From NCBI RefSeq assembly GCF_046250185.1, contig NZ_CP176469.1: DNA of 64,000 bases. One strand, given 5' to 3'. The notes under the pieces were generated by a model, which was not told the origin of the DNA, searched no databases, and saw nothing but the letters and a program-made list of their open reading frames with translations. Origin of the DNA: Litorimonas sp046250185 (lineage in GTDB: Bacteria; Pseudomonadota; Alphaproteobacteria; Caulobacterales; Maricaulaceae). The translations under genes were made by a program, and so were the position numbers. Positions within the stretch are counted from its first letter, which is position 1. Each line of letters opens with the position of its first letter. Positions 17,185 through 27,016 of the stretch are shown here, piece after piece.

Positions 17185-18303
17185 TTAGCGCCAAGGCTTA
17201 CCCGTTGGGCCAAAGTCATTGCCTTTTTTCGGCTTGGAAGTTTTGCCTTTCTTGCCGAAAACACGCCCGCCAATATCTTGACGCTCGCCAGAATTGACAT
17301 CGTCATCCTTGACGACGCGACGCGGCGGGCGAGAGGTGGAGCCGAGGCGACCACCGCCGAATTTGACTAGCGCATCAATGCGTTTTTCAATCGGCGGATG
17401 GGTCGCAAACATGCCCGCAAATCCTGTGCGCGGATTTTCAATCGCCATTTCCATGATCTCTGCGGGGGCATTTAACTCCGCATTGCCAGAAATTTTCGTC
17501 AGCGCACGGATCATGGCGTCAGGGTTTTTGGTCAGGTCAACGGCCCCAGCATCCGCCATATATTCCCGCTTCCGCGACAAGCTAAACCGCACCAAAACAG
17601 CAAAGAGATATGTCAGCCCGATTAGCGCGATGGCGAACAGTACGAGTGCGCCCGCATTGCCGCCACTACTCCGACGATGGCTTTCGGATCGCGAGAGATT
17701 TGTCCGCATCACGCCGCGCACAACGCCTTCACCGATAAAAGCAAAGATACCGACAAAAATCACCGCAATGATCAGTAGCCTGACGTCTTTATGCTGAATA
17801 TGGGATAATTCATGCGCAATGACGGCTTCGAGTTCTTCGTCGTCCAAATTGTCCATCAGGCCGCGTGTGAGCGTCACTGTATAATTGCTATCGCGGATGC
17901 CACTGGCGAAAGCGTTCATTTGCGGGGTCTCGATCACTTTGAGGCGGGGCATGGTTTTACCGCGCGAGATAGAGAGGTTTTCGAGCATACGGTAGGCGCG
18001 GGGCTCTTCGGAAATGTTGACAGACCTGGACTTGGTGGCGGCCTCAATCATCTTTTGATGGCCTAGAAAGGCAACTCCGAACCAAGCTGCCGCGCCGCCG
18101 ATCGCGATGGGCGCGATCTCAGGCATAGCCTGCGCTGCCGCGATCATGCCCGCTTCGGCAGACCCATCAGATGTGAAGCCTGTCCACAAGAGGATCAATG
18201 CATAGGCTATGACCATCAACAATATGGGGAACAAGATCAGCAATAAAACTGAACGGAGATTGTTATTCCAAATATGGGTCTTTAAACCGTAGGCTTCGAT
18301 CAT
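17185..18303 (-). CDS. M48 family metalloprotease, HtpX-like
   Basis: Membrane zinc protease, 372 residues. Two hydrophobic segments (about 18-41 and 62-81) precede the zinc site HELSH at residues 164-168; two more segments follow, and the third ligand Glu is in SRKREYMADAGAV. The C-terminal 60 residues are basic and probably disordered. It is longer than E. coli HtpX (near 290 residues). The gene directly follows lemA on the same strand, a common pairing of unknown mechanism; a role in membrane protein quality control is inferred from HtpX. Confidence 0.9.
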   Translation of the reverse strand: MIEAYGLKTHIWNNNLRSVLLLILFPILLMVIAYALILLWTGFTSDGSAEAGMIAAAQAMPEIAPIAIGGAAAWFGVAFLGHQKMIEAATKSRSVNISEEPRAYRMLENLSISRGKTMPRLKVIETPQMNAFASGIRDSNYTVTLTRGLMDNLDDEELEAVIAHELSHIQHKDVRLLIIAVIFVGIFAFIGEGVVRGVMRTNLSRSESHRRSSGGNAGALVLFAIALIGLTYLFAVLVRFSLSRKREYMADAGAVDLTKNPDAMIRALTKISGNAELNAPAEIMEMAIENPRTGFAGMFATHPPIEKRIDALVKFGGGRLGSTSRPPRRVVKDDDVNSGERQDIGGRVFGKKGKTSKPKKGNDFGPTGKPWR

Positions 18304-18318
18304 AGGGGGCGGCCGATC

Positions 18319-18885
18319 TTAGGAGTCGAAATTCACCTCCGGCGGCGTTTGTAGAACCTCGCGGCCTTCTGGAGCTTCAAAGAAATCACGCTCTTGGAAA
18401 CCGAACATGCCAGCAAAGATGACGGCCGGGAATTGCTCGCGCCCTGTGTTATACTCCTGCACAGCGTTGTTATAGAAACGACGCGACGCTGCGATTTTAT
18501 TCTCAACATCCGCCAGTTGATCTTGGAGCTGTAAAAAGTTCTCATTGGCTTTTAATTCCGGATAGGCTTCGGCCAGTGCAAAGAGTTTGCCCAACGCTTG
18601 CGAGAGCATGCCTTCTGCGGCCGCTTGGCCTTTGACCGTATCGGCATTGACGGCTGCATTACGCGCTTTGACGACTTCTTCAAATGTAGACTTTTCGTGA
18701 CTGGCATAGCCTTTGACAGTGTTGACGAGCTGCGGGACGAGGTCTTGGCGCTGCTTGAGCTGCACTTCGATGTCCGACCATGCCTGATTGGTCGTTTGAC
18801 GCAGGGCGACAAGGCGGTTGTAAATGCCGACGAGCAGCATCGCGACTGCGGCGAGAATACCTAAAAGAACGAGAAAAAATGTCAT
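18319..18885 (-). CDS. lemA: LemA family protein
   Basis: Single-pass membrane protein, 188 residues, with an N-terminal anchor at residues 2-21 and a long helical, probably coiled-coil body. The conserved blocks YNRLVALRQTTNQAWSDIEVQLKQR and QDLVPQLVNTV, and the C-terminal RFYNNAVQEYNTG and FPAVIFAG, define the family. Function is not firmly known. AAGGG lies upstream of the ATG. The next gene on this strand is the M48 protease. Confidence 0.93.
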   Translation of the reverse strand: MTFFLVLLGILAAVAMLLVGIYNRLVALRQTTNQAWSDIEVQLKQRQDLVPQLVNTVKGYASHEKSTFEEVVKARNAAVNADTVKGQAAAEGMLSQALGKLFALAEAYPELKANENFLQLQDQLADVENKIAASRRFYNNAVQEYNTGREQFPAVIFAGMFGFQERDFFEAPEGREVLQTPPEVNFDS

Positions 18886-18963
18886 GGCTTAGCCCTTAAT
18901 TATCTTAGATTAGATTTAACGACAAATTGTCGCTGTGATCAAGCCTATTCGTGCGGCAATAGA

Positions 18964-20556
18964 TCAGCGCGCGAGAAAGGTCGGCAGACCTGTCGCGAGT
19001 TGCGGCCAGAGAATCACGAGGGTGATGACGGCGAGTTGTATCCCGATAAAGGGAATAACACCACGATATAGATGTTGCGTTTTGACCTCGGGCGGGGCGA
19101 CCCCTCGGAGGTAAAATAGCGCAAATCCAAAGGGCGGCGTGAGAAAGCTCGTTTGCAGGTTCAGCGCCATAATCACCCCCAGCCAGATCGGGTCCATACC
19201 TGACGCCAGCAAAGGCGGGGCGACGAGCGGGACAACGACGAATGTTATCTCGATAAAATCAAGAAAGAAGCCCAGCACAAACATAATCACCATGACCAGT
19301 GCAAATGCACCCCATTTTCCTCCGGGCGCAGAGGCCAATACGTGAGCGACCATTTCGTCGCCGCCGAGGCCTCGAAAGACGAGGCTGAAAATTGTCGCGC
19401 CGATCAAGATCACGAACACCATACACGTGATCTGCATGGTGGAGCGGGAGACCTCACCCAACTCGCCTGACCGACCGAGCCACAAGACAGCCAGCCCAGT
19501 GCCGATCCCGCCTAACCCGATCAACACCGCTGCCGCGCCGCCCGCCAAGACCTCAATCCCGTCCCAGCTTTCTTGCGTAACGCGCAAATCAACGCCCGTT
19601 AGATCGAGCGCGATCAGCGCGAGGAAGGCGCAGGCGGCGAATAAAGCCGCAAATTTCATAGTCTGTCGCCCGTCAGATTTGGCATTAAGTTTATAGGTTG
19701 CCAACAACATTGCCCCCAAAGCGCCGAGCGCTGCGCCGCGTGTGGGGGTTGCGTAGCCGGACAGAATTGAGCCGAGTACGGCTATGATGAGGAAGATCGG
19801 CGGCACCATCGCCTTGGCGGATTTCCACAGTAAGGCTTTCGCATTTGTGCCCTCAGGCCAGTCAATCGCAGGGGCTTTGCTGGGGGTCATCACGGCGACG
19901 ATGAAGATATAGAGCGCATAGGCCATAACCAAAATCAGACCCGGGATCAGCGCCCCTGCAAACAGATCACCAACGGACACGACTTTATTTCCGATGAGGC
20001 CATAACTGCGCTGCGCTTCTTGGAAAGCGTTAGAGATTTGGTCGCCGAGGATGACCAACACAATGGAGGGCGGGATGATCTGACCTAGCGTGCCAGACGC
20101 AGCAATGGACGCGGAGGCCAGCGAGGGATCGTAACCGCGATTGAGCATGGTGGGGAGGGAGAGGAGGCCCATTGTTACGACGGTCGCGCCAACAATACCC
20201 GTGCTGGCCGCGAGCAGCGCGCCGACAAAGATCACAGAAATACCTAGCCCACCACGCATAGGCCCAAACAAATCACCCATGTTGTTGAGCAAGTCTTCGG
20301 CAATGCGAGACTTTTCTAGCATCACCCCCATGAATACAAATAACGGCACTGCAATCAAAATCTCTCGCGTGATGAGCGGATAAATGCGGCCAGGGAGCGA
20401 TAGTAGAAAGGCGCTGTCGAAATGTCCGATCAGCACGCCAATCCCCGCAAACAATAGCGAGACGCCAGAGAGGGTGAAGGCGACATTATACCCGCCCATT
20501 AATGCGCCGCACGCGCTTATAAACATGAGTATGGCGAGGATTTCCGCGCCTGTCAT
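18964..20556 (-). CDS. dctM: TRAP transporter large permease (DctM)
   Basis: Integral membrane subunit that drives substrate uptake with an ion gradient; 530 residues with about a dozen membrane segments and the family block FVFMGVMLEKSRIAEDLL. It is about 100 residues longer than classical DctM, as seen in the group pairing with alpha-keto acid and aromatic-acid type receptors. The start overlaps the dctQ stop (ATGA). It is the last gene of a run permease-bpt-dctP-dctQ-dctM. The substrate cannot be read from sequence. Confidence 0.93.
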   Translation of the reverse strand: MTGAEILAILMFISACGALMGGYNVAFTLSGVSLLFAGIGVLIGHFDSAFLLSLPGRIYPLITREILIAVPLFVFMGVMLEKSRIAEDLLNNMGDLFGPMRGGLGISVIFVGALLAASTGIVGATVVTMGLLSLPTMLNRGYDPSLASASIAASGTLGQIIPPSIVLVILGDQISNAFQEAQRSYGLIGNKVVSVGDLFAGALIPGLILVMAYALYIFIVAVMTPSKAPAIDWPEGTNAKALLWKSAKAMVPPIFLIIAVLGSILSGYATPTRGAALGALGAMLLATYKLNAKSDGRQTMKFAALFAACAFLALIALDLTGVDLRVTQESWDGIEVLAGGAAAVLIGLGGIGTGLAVLWLGRSGELGEVSRSTMQITCMVFVILIGATIFSLVFRGLGGDEMVAHVLASAPGGKWGAFALVMVIMFVLGFFLDFIEITFVVVPLVAPPLLASGMDPIWLGVIMALNLQTSFLTPPFGFALFYLRGVAPPEVKTQHLYRGVIPFIGIQLAVITLVILWPQLATGLPTFLAR

Positions 20557-21236
20557 TGTGGCGAGCCCTTGATCGCATCACCCTCCGCGGTGTGAAAAAA
20601 TGGATCGATATGGATAGGGCGTTCGGGTCTTGTTTGTCCTGCCAAGCACATGGCCGCTCGTAGGCTGATCGCGAGGGCTTGCACAATCATCGAGACGGCG
20701 AAAATTGGGATCAGCGTTTTGAGCAGGAACACGCCTTTGATTCCGTCGGCCTCTGATGAGCCTTCAAAAATGCGCCACGCAAATCCCACAAAGCTCTGTG
20801 AGTTCCAGAGGATCAGCAGACAGCTGGGCAAAAGCAGCGCGTAGAAACCAATCAAATCAACGCGGGATTTGGCTTTGGGCCCCATCTTCGCATGGAAAAT
20901 GTCCACCCGTACATGCTGCCCTGCCAGCAAAGTTGCGGCCGCACCGAGAGTAATAATGATGGCTTGAAAGTATCCTGCGCTTTCTAGCAATTTTGTGGTT
21001 GTCACACCAAAGATAGATAGCGCGAAGACGGAGGCAGCGACTGAGAGGACGAGGGCAGGCAAAGCCCACTTCACGATCTCTCCGATGGCATTGACCGCGC
21101 TATCAATCGTGCGGATCAACGCGCGGGATAAGCTTTGTAGAAGTTTTGCCTCGGGCCAAATTAAATAGAGCAAGGGCAGGGCGAGGACGGGCAGGAAGGC
21201 CCAGCCAATCGTTTGAAACATCGCCGCCCAATTCAC
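20553..21236 (-). CDS. dctQ: TRAP transporter small permease (DctQ)
   Basis: Four-helix partner of DctM, 227 residues. It has an N-terminal hydrophobic segment and the family region with LLAGQHVRVDIFHAKMGPKAKSRVD between membrane segments. The start is GTG at 21236 with GGGAG seven bases upstream. The stop is shared with the dctM start. Its C terminus has a hydrophilic extension (RPERPIHIDPFFHTAEGD) of no known function. Confidence 0.9.
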   Translation of the reverse strand: MNWAAMFQTIGWAFLPVLALPLLYLIWPEAKLLQSLSRALIRTIDSAVNAIGEIVKWALPALVLSVAASVFALSIFGVTTTKLLESAGYFQAIIITLGAAATLLAGQHVRVDIFHAKMGPKAKSRVDLIGFYALLLPSCLLILWNSQSFVGFAWRIFEGSSEADGIKGVFLLKTLIPIFAVSMIVQALAISLRAAMCLAGQTRPERPIHIDPFFHTAEGDAIKGSPQ

Positions 21237-21248
21237 GCCAATCTCCCG

Positions 21249-22394
21249 CTATTGCCCAAGCGCGATCTGCCGCGCTTTGATGAACAGGCCGTCCGACATT
21301 TCTGTCCAGCTGCGGCTGGTATTGCGGGAGGCGAGATAGCTCTCATATATACGACGGGTCACGGCGTCGGCTTGCGCAAATTCCGTCACAACCTCGTCGC
21401 CTATGCGTCCGACTTCGCGCAAAATATCGTCATTGAAAATCTTCGGTTCAATCCCGTAATCAGTCTTGAGGACTTGCAGCCAATAGCCGTTTTTCACTGT
21501 ATATTCACCGAGGCTGTAATGGTTGGCAGCTGCGCAAGCAGCCTTGAAAATCGCTTGATCTTCTGCGCTCAGGCTGTCCCAGACTTGCAAATTGATGCCC
21601 AGAGCCAGCGACGCGCCCGGTTCGTGGAAGCCTGGGGCGTAGTAGTGTTGGGCCTCTCGGTGAAAGCCGAAAGAAACATCATTCCAAGGCCCGACCCATT
21701 CGGTTGCGTCAATCGCCCCGCTCTGCAGCGCTTGAAAAATCTCTCCTCCCGCGAGCGTCACCGCTGTGCCGCCAAGCCTTCGGATCATCTCTCCGCCGAG
21801 GCCAGGAATTCGCATGCGCAGACCGCGAAAGTCCTCCAGAGAATTGATTTCTCGCTTAAACCACCCGCCTGTTTGATGCCCCGTATTGCCCGCCTGTAGC
21901 GGTTTGATATTGAAGCCTTTGGACAGGTCGTCCCATAATTGCTGTCCGCCGCCATGATCAATCCAACCCATGATCTCGGCCGCTGTCATCCCCAAGGGAA
22001 CTGCGGTGAAAAAGGAAAAGCCCTTCGCTTTGCCTTGCCAGTAATATTCCGCAGCATGATACATGTCCGCGGCCCCTGTCGAGGTGGCGTCAAAACATTC
22101 TAAGCCGCCGACGAGTTCGCCCGCTGCATAAACTTTAATGTCCAGCCGCCCGCCTGACATAGTGCGCACCATATCTGCGATATAATTTGGCATTTGCCCT
22201 AAGCCAGGGAAGTCTTTCGGCCAAGATGTTGCGAGGCGAAACTGCCGCATATTTTGCGATATGTTTGGCGCAGCGAGGTCCGATTTATTTGGGGCGGAGC
22301 TTTGCGCTGTCTTAGGGCGAAGAGCGCCGACAACCCCTGCGCCAGTGGCGAGTGCGGCGGCGCCAATCACTATGTCGCGACGTTTTACGCTCAT
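21249..22394 (-). CDS. dctP: TRAP transporter substrate-binding protein (DctP/TakP type)
   Basis: Periplasmic receptor of the TRAP system, 381 residues. The N terminus MSVKRRDIVIGAAALATGAG has a twin-arginine pair followed by a hydrophobic stretch, suggesting Tat export. The mature part shows FRLATSWPKDFPGLGQMPNYIADMV and the late SGAIDATEWVGPWNDVSFG block of the alpha-keto acid and aromatic-acid receptor group. ATG 22394 is preferred to the upstream 22415 start because the signal peptide begins there. It overlaps the bpt stop (ATGA). Confidence 0.9.
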   Translation of the reverse strand: MSVKRRDIVIGAAALATGAGVVGALRPKTAQSSAPNKSDLAAPNISQNMRQFRLATSWPKDFPGLGQMPNYIADMVRTMSGGRLDIKVYAAGELVGGLECFDATSTGAADMYHAAEYYWQGKAKGFSFFTAVPLGMTAAEIMGWIDHGGGQQLWDDLSKGFNIKPLQAGNTGHQTGGWFKREINSLEDFRGLRMRIPGLGGEMIRRLGGTAVTLAGGEIFQALQSGAIDATEWVGPWNDVSFGFHREAQHYYAPGFHEPGASLALGINLQVWDSLSAEDQAIFKAACAAANHYSLGEYTVKNGYWLQVLKTDYGIEPKIFNDDILREVGRIGDEVVTEFAQADAVTRRIYESYLASRNTSRSWTEMSDGLFIKARQIALGQ

Positions 22395-23116
22395 GTGGCG
22401 ACGGGCGGTTTCCAACCCGCACTGCCCAAGACTTCGCAGGGCTGGAAGCGAGCTTTATATTTCATTTTTGGACTGTCTGGCACCCAATACCCCAGATAAA
22501 GATAAGGCAGGTTTTCAGTCGCGCAGCGTTCAATCTGATCCAGGATCATATAATTGCCTAACGAGCGCGATGTGCGGGCGGGATCAAAAAAACTGTAAAC
22601 GAGAGAAAACCCGTCCATCAATCTGTCGATCAACATACAGGCAATCAGCGTACCGTCAGGCAAACGATATTCTATAATTTCGGTCTCGGATGCACATTCT
22701 TCAACCATCATTTCGTAGCGCTGAAAATCCATCGTATTCATGCCGCCGCCTGCGTGACGGGCATCAAGGTAGGATTGCAGCAAATCGAACTGCTCTCGCG
22801 TGGCGATAGCGTCGCGTACCTCTGCGGACAAATCGACATTGCGTTTGATCGTGCGGGTAAAGCTTTTGCTGGGCTTAAATTCTTCGACACAAATACGTAA
22901 GCTGCGACATTCGCGGCAGCTCTCACAGGCGGGGCGGTAGATCACATTTTGCGAGCGGCGAAAGCCCGCATGGGTGAGGTAATTGTTAAGGTGCGGCCCG
23001 TCGAGCGGATCAAGCTGCGTAAATATCTTCCGCTCCATGCGTCCTGGCAAATAGGGGCAGGGCGAGGGGATTGTCAGGTAAAACTGCAATCTGTTCGGAT
23101 CAAAAGGATGCGACAT
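22391..23116 (-). CDS. bpt: Aspartate/glutamate leucyltransferase (Bpt, N-end rule)
   Basis: Attaches leucine to N-terminal Asp or Glu, marking proteins for ClpS/ClpAP degradation; 241 residues. The N-terminal cysteine block CESCRECRSLRI and the family motifs HLNNYLTHAGFRRSQNVIYRPAC and LYLGYWVPDSPKMKYKARF are clear. ATG 23116 has AGGTGA five bases upstream, so it is preferred to the in-frame GTG at 23125. It lies between an anion permease and the TRAP genes and overlaps dctP, an unusual partner for this housekeeping function. Confidence 0.93.
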   Translation of the reverse strand: MSHPFDPNRLQFYLTIPSPCPYLPGRMERKIFTQLDPLDGPHLNNYLTHAGFRRSQNVIYRPACESCRECRSLRICVEEFKPSKSFTRTIKRNVDLSAEVRDAIATREQFDLLQSYLDARHAGGGMNTMDFQRYEMMVEECASETEIIEYRLPDGTLIACMLIDRLMDGFSLVYSFFDPARTSRSLGNYMILDQIERCATENLPYLYLGYWVPDSPKMKYKARFQPCEVLGSAGWKPPVAT

Positions 23117-23125
23117 GGATATCAC

Positions 23126-24958
23126 CTAAAGCGCGAAGAAGACGGGCGCAAGTAGGACATAGCTGACCCATAGCAGCAATATCAGCGGTACGCCGAAGCG
23201 GATAAAGTCTGAGAACTTGTAGTGCCCTGGGCCCATGACGAGAAGATTTGTCTGATAAGCAATCGGCGTGGCAAAGCAACAATTCGCCGCAAAGATCACG
23301 GTCAGCACCATGGCGAGCGGCGGAATGTCAGCTTTATCCGCCACGGACAATGCAATGGGTGTAAAGATCAGAGCCGTCGCGCTGTTAGATATGATGTTTG
23401 TGAAAAAGGCGATTAGCAGGAATGTCACGGCTATCACAACTTGCGGGCCAAAGGGAATGAAGGCGTTGGCGACAGTGTTGCCGATCAAGGCCGCCCCGCC
23501 CGACTTCTCAAGCGCTAGCCCCATAGCAAAGGCGGCGCCTATCAGGAGGAAAATTCGCATATCTAACGCTCGAATAGCCTGGCGTACATTGAGGCAGCCC
23601 GTGGCAATCATAGCGAGCGCCCCGCCGAGGGCTGCAATCTCTATAGGAAGGATGCTGGTTGCAGCAAATGCGATTGTGGCAATGAATATCAGCCGCGCAA
23701 AAAGGGATTTGCGGATGTTGGGCAATTCCACCTTTGACCAATCGAGCAGCAATAAATCACGCTCTCCCCGCAAATTGCGAATGTCGGGATCATATCCAAA
23801 TAGCAGTAGCACATCGCCAGCCTCTAGGCGAATATCTAGCATGCTTTTGCGGATCATACGGGATCGCCGCTGAATACCCAGGACAAGACAGCCAGTTTGT
23901 CGCCGAAAGCCAATTTGCTCAATATTACGACCAATCATCCGAGAGCCTGGTGCGATGACGGCCTCACTAATCACAATCGTCTCAGACGTAATTGACGTTG
24001 GTCTTGGTTGTTCATCAAAGCCTGTGATTTCGAGCATACCTTTGAGGTAGGCAGGTTGTGACGACAAAAGTTTGGACAGCGAGCTTCGCGTGGCGGCCAC
24101 GACGAGAATATCGTCTAGCTCCAAACTGTCTTCAAAAGGTGGCAGAATGGACCGCTCTCCGCGCAACACCATACGAACCGTGACGTCGCGAAGTTTCGGA
24201 AACAAGCCTGCCACAGGTTTTGCGCCGATCAGCGGATGCCCCTGCGTCACACGTATTTGGGCGATATATTGCTGCCCTGAATTACTGATTTCCGTCTCTG
24301 GCCCTTTGCGGTCGGGCAGCAGATAGGGGGCGGCAAAAATGATATAGGCAGAGCCAATCGCCGCGAGGGTCATGCCAGGCCAGAACTGCGTGAAAAATGA
24401 GAGGCTTGAATCGGTCGTGCGTTCTAATACGTCATTGACCAAGAGGTTTGTGGACGACCCGATCAGCGTCGTCATCCCTGCCAAGATGCAGATAAAGCTA
24501 AGCGGCATCATATAACGAGACGCTTTGCGGCGAAGCTGCGCTGACATCGCCGCCAATACAGGGATGAACATGACCACGACTGGCGTATTGTTGATAAACA
24601 TTGATACGCCAAATGCGACGGCAAAAACGAGTGTCAATGTGCGCCGCGGGGAATGTTCCAGCGCAGCATTAATCCTGATGATGGGTCGTTCGAGCGCTCC
24701 CGTTTGGAACATGCCTTGACCCACGACGAGCAGTGCCATGATAGTGATAAGAGCGGGCGCGGCAAAGCCTGATAGAATATCGCCGCTTTTAAGGACAGGC
24801 TCATCACCGCCCGTTACATAGAAAAAAACCATGAGCGCCAGAATGACGCCGACTGAGATCGCCTCAATTGTGAATTGCTCGCGCACATAGAGATAGACGC
24901 TGACCGCGATAATCGCGAATACGCCAATCATGACGTAGAGGTCGGGGAGGTCAAACAT
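23126..24958 (-). CDS. SLC13/DASS family anion permease with two RCK_C domains
   Basis: Membrane transporter of the divalent anion:Na+ symporter family, 610 residues. About eleven membrane segments are split by a central soluble region carrying two TrkA-C-like (RCK_C) domains, seen around GHPLIGAKPVAGLFPKLRDV and GSRMIGRNIEQIGFRRQTG. Helices with the SNSATALIFTPIA region follow. ATG 24958 (MFDLPDLYVMIGVFA) is chosen because the 111 upstream codons lack homology and overlap the divergent dehydrogenase. The substrate may be sulfate or a dicarboxylate; proteins with two RCK_C domains are often annotated as sulfate-like, which is inference. Confidence 0.88.
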   Translation of the reverse strand: MFDLPDLYVMIGVFAIIAVSVYLYVREQFTIEAISVGVILALMVFFYVTGGDEPVLKSGDILSGFAAPALITIMALLVVGQGMFQTGALERPIIRINAALEHSPRRTLTLVFAVAFGVSMFINNTPVVVMFIPVLAAMSAQLRRKASRYMMPLSFICILAGMTTLIGSSTNLLVNDVLERTTDSSLSFFTQFWPGMTLAAIGSAYIIFAAPYLLPDRKGPETEISNSGQQYIAQIRVTQGHPLIGAKPVAGLFPKLRDVTVRMVLRGERSILPPFEDSLELDDILVVAATRSSLSKLLSSQPAYLKGMLEITGFDEQPRPTSITSETIVISEAVIAPGSRMIGRNIEQIGFRRQTGCLVLGIQRRSRMIRKSMLDIRLEAGDVLLLFGYDPDIRNLRGERDLLLLDWSKVELPNIRKSLFARLIFIATIAFAATSILPIEIAALGGALAMIATGCLNVRQAIRALDMRIFLLIGAAFAMGLALEKSGGAALIGNTVANAFIPFGPQVVIAVTFLLIAFFTNIISNSATALIFTPIALSVADKADIPPLAMVLTVIFAANCCFATPIAYQTNLLVMGPGHYKFSDFIRFGVPLILLLWVSYVLLAPVFFAL

Positions 24959-25082
24959 TACCTTGTAGCCTCTCGCATAGGCGGCGTTAGTTGTATGGAA
25001 GAGCTTGCCCGTGTCATAGGTTTCATTTGTTGGGATTTGACCGTAAGAGGCAAGTAGTTTCTGACGAATAATGGGGAGTGAT

Positions 25083-25940
25083 ATGGCAAATTGTGCATTC
25101 TTAGGCCTTGGCGTGATGGGATATTCGATGGCAGGGCATCTGGTGACGCAAGGACATAACGTCAAAGTCTGGAACCGAACGGCTTCGCGGGCGCAAAAAT
25201 GGGCGTCTGAATACAGAGGTAAGGCTTGTACGACTATTGCTGAGGCTGTTGCGGAGGCGGATTTTATCTTTTTGTGCGTTGGCGAAGACAAGGATGTGCG
25301 AGCGGTGATGGCCGAAGTCCTGCCAGCCGCAAGACCTGGCGCGATTGTCGTTGATCACACCACGGCCTCTGATGCGTGTGCCAAAGCCTGCTACGCTGAT
25401 GCCGAGGCGAAGGGGCTTGCTTTCATCGATGCGCCGATTTCTGGCGGCGAAGCGGGCGCTGTAAATGGGCAACTAACAGTGATGTGCGGCGGTGATCAAG
25501 ACGCGTTTGAAGCCGCGCTGCCCATAATCGATAGCTACGCTAAAGCCGTGAAGCTCATGGGGCCAAGCGGGGCAGGGCAGTTGACCAAAATGGTCAACCA
25601 AATCTGCATTGCGGGCTTGCTTCAGGGGCTATCTGAGGCCGTATTCTTTGCGCAGAAAGCTGGGCTAGATATGGAAGAGGTTGTGGGGGCTATCGGCAAA
25701 GGCGCGGCGCAGAGTTGGCAGATGGATAACCGGGCTTTGACCATGGCGCGGGGTGAGTTTGATTTCGGCTTCGCAGTGGATTGGATGCGCAAGGATCTCG
25801 GCATTGTCCAACAAACCGCCAAAAGCCTCAATATCAGCCTGCCTGTCACCGAATTAGTGGACCAATTTTACGCGGATATTCAGGCCATGGGGGGTCACCG
25901 ATGGGACACGTCCAGCCTTCTAAAACGGCTGACGGAGTAG
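25083..25940 (+). CDS. NAD(P)-dependent beta-hydroxyacid dehydrogenase family protein
   Basis: Oxidoreductase of the 3-hydroxyisobutyrate dehydrogenase / glyoxylate-succinic semialdehyde reductase family, 285 residues. The Rossmann motif FLGLGVMGYSMAGHL is near the N terminus, then DAPISGGEAGAVNGQL (substrate) and the catalytic Lys in GAGQLTKMVNQI. ATG 25083 has GGGGAG four bases upstream. The gene is divergent from the DASS permease with 124 bases between. The exact substrate is unknown; NADPH or NADH use is not decided by visible residues. Confidence 0.88.
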   Translation: MANCAFLGLGVMGYSMAGHLVTQGHNVKVWNRTASRAQKWASEYRGKACTTIAEAVAEADFIFLCVGEDKDVRAVMAEVLPAARPGAIVVDHTTASDACAKACYADAEAKGLAFIDAPISGGEAGAVNGQLTVMCGGDQDAFEAALPIIDSYAKAVKLMGPSGAGQLTKMVNQICIAGLLQGLSEAVFFAQKAGLDMEEVVGAIGKGAAQSWQMDNRALTMARGEFDFGFAVDWMRKDLGIVQQTAKSLNISLPVTELVDQFYADIQAMGGHRWDTSSLLKRLTE

Positions 25941-26002
25941 GTTTTTCGTTGCCTTGTAATTAAATGGGGGGTGCGGTAAGATAACGCAACTGAGAGGGTT
26001 TT

Positions 26003-27016
26003 ATGGACATAGGGTATATATCCAGTCTGTACTTTTCGAGCGTTATCAAAATTCTTGATAATATGGGCTTGGATCGGGAGATGTCCCTTCGGCATATCTC
26101 ATTGACGCAGGCCGACCTGTCAAATCTCAAAACCCGCATCCACATGGACAAATTACGCGACCTGCTCGATTTTGCGTCGCGTGAGTTGAACGAACCTAAT
26201 ATCGGGATGCAGGTCGGTTACCGTTTCCGCGTGGCGACCTTTACCGAAACGGGCAGTATTCTAGCGCTTTGCGGGACCATAGCCGAAGCTGTCCAAATCA
26301 ATGCCATGTATCAGACGCTGACAGAGACGATGGGGGCATCAGGTCTAGAGCGCCGCGAGGACGGCGTCTTTATGATTTGGGATGAAAACTTTGATAAGCA
26401 TGATGAGTATAGGCATGCCACGGAATTGGTCTTCGCTGGCTATGCAACCACTACGAATTGGTTGTCTTGGGGCTTTCAGAAGGGTGTTGAGACCGTTTAT
26501 TTCAAGCATCAAAAGCCCAAGGATATGGTGGGGTTTGAGATGGTATTTGGTATGGATGTCCGCTTTGGCGCAGACCGCAATCAAATCAAATTTAATTCGG
26601 AAACGGTCGACCAAGCACTACCGACCTCCAATCCTGAAAAACTCGCTTACGTTCGCCATCGATTAGACGAGATCATGGAGCGGGTAGAGCAAAAGTCAGG
26701 GATCAGTCAGCGTATCTCTCACATCATTCACGAAGGCATCAAAGATCAGCAAGTTGGTTTTGATTATGTAGCCAGAAACATTGGCATGAGCCCGCGCAAC
26801 CTCCGTCGCTTACTCAAAGAGGAAGGGCATAGCTACCGCGATATTCTAGCCAATGTTCGCAAAAATCTTTGCCAGACCTATATGCGACAGGGTAAAACCT
26901 TTACCGAAATTGCGCAACTGCTCGCCTATAACGACCAGAGCGCATTTACCCGGGCTTTCAAGAAATGGTATGGCGTTAGCCCGACCGAGTATCAGCCAGA
27001 CGTCATTTCGCTCTAG
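26003..27016 (+). CDS. AraC family transcriptional regulator
   Basis: 337 residues with an N-terminal sensor of the arabinose-binding-like type (the QVGYRFRVATFTETGSILALCGT region) and a C-terminal AraC HTH: FDYVARNIGMSPRNLRRLLKE near residue 250 and the family signature FTEIAQLLAYNDQSAFTRAFKKWYG near 305. GAGAGGG stands upstream of ATG 26003. It follows the dehydrogenase after 62 bases and may regulate it or the divergent permease operon, but no operator was identified. It converges with hemB, sharing CTAG at the stops. Confidence 0.93.
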   Translation: MDIGYISSLYFSSVIKILDNMGLDREMSLRHISLTQADLSNLKTRIHMDKLRDLLDFASRELNEPNIGMQVGYRFRVATFTETGSILALCGTIAEAVQINAMYQTLTETMGASGLERREDGVFMIWDENFDKHDEYRHATELVFAGYATTTNWLSWGFQKGVETVYFKHQKPKDMVGFEMVFGMDVRFGADRNQIKFNSETVDQALPTSNPEKLAYVRHRLDEIMERVEQKSGISQRISHIIHEGIKDQQVGFDYVARNIGMSPRNLRRLLKEEGHSYRDILANVRKNLCQTYMRQGKTFTEIAQLLAYNDQSAFTRAFKKWYGVSPTEYQPDVISL

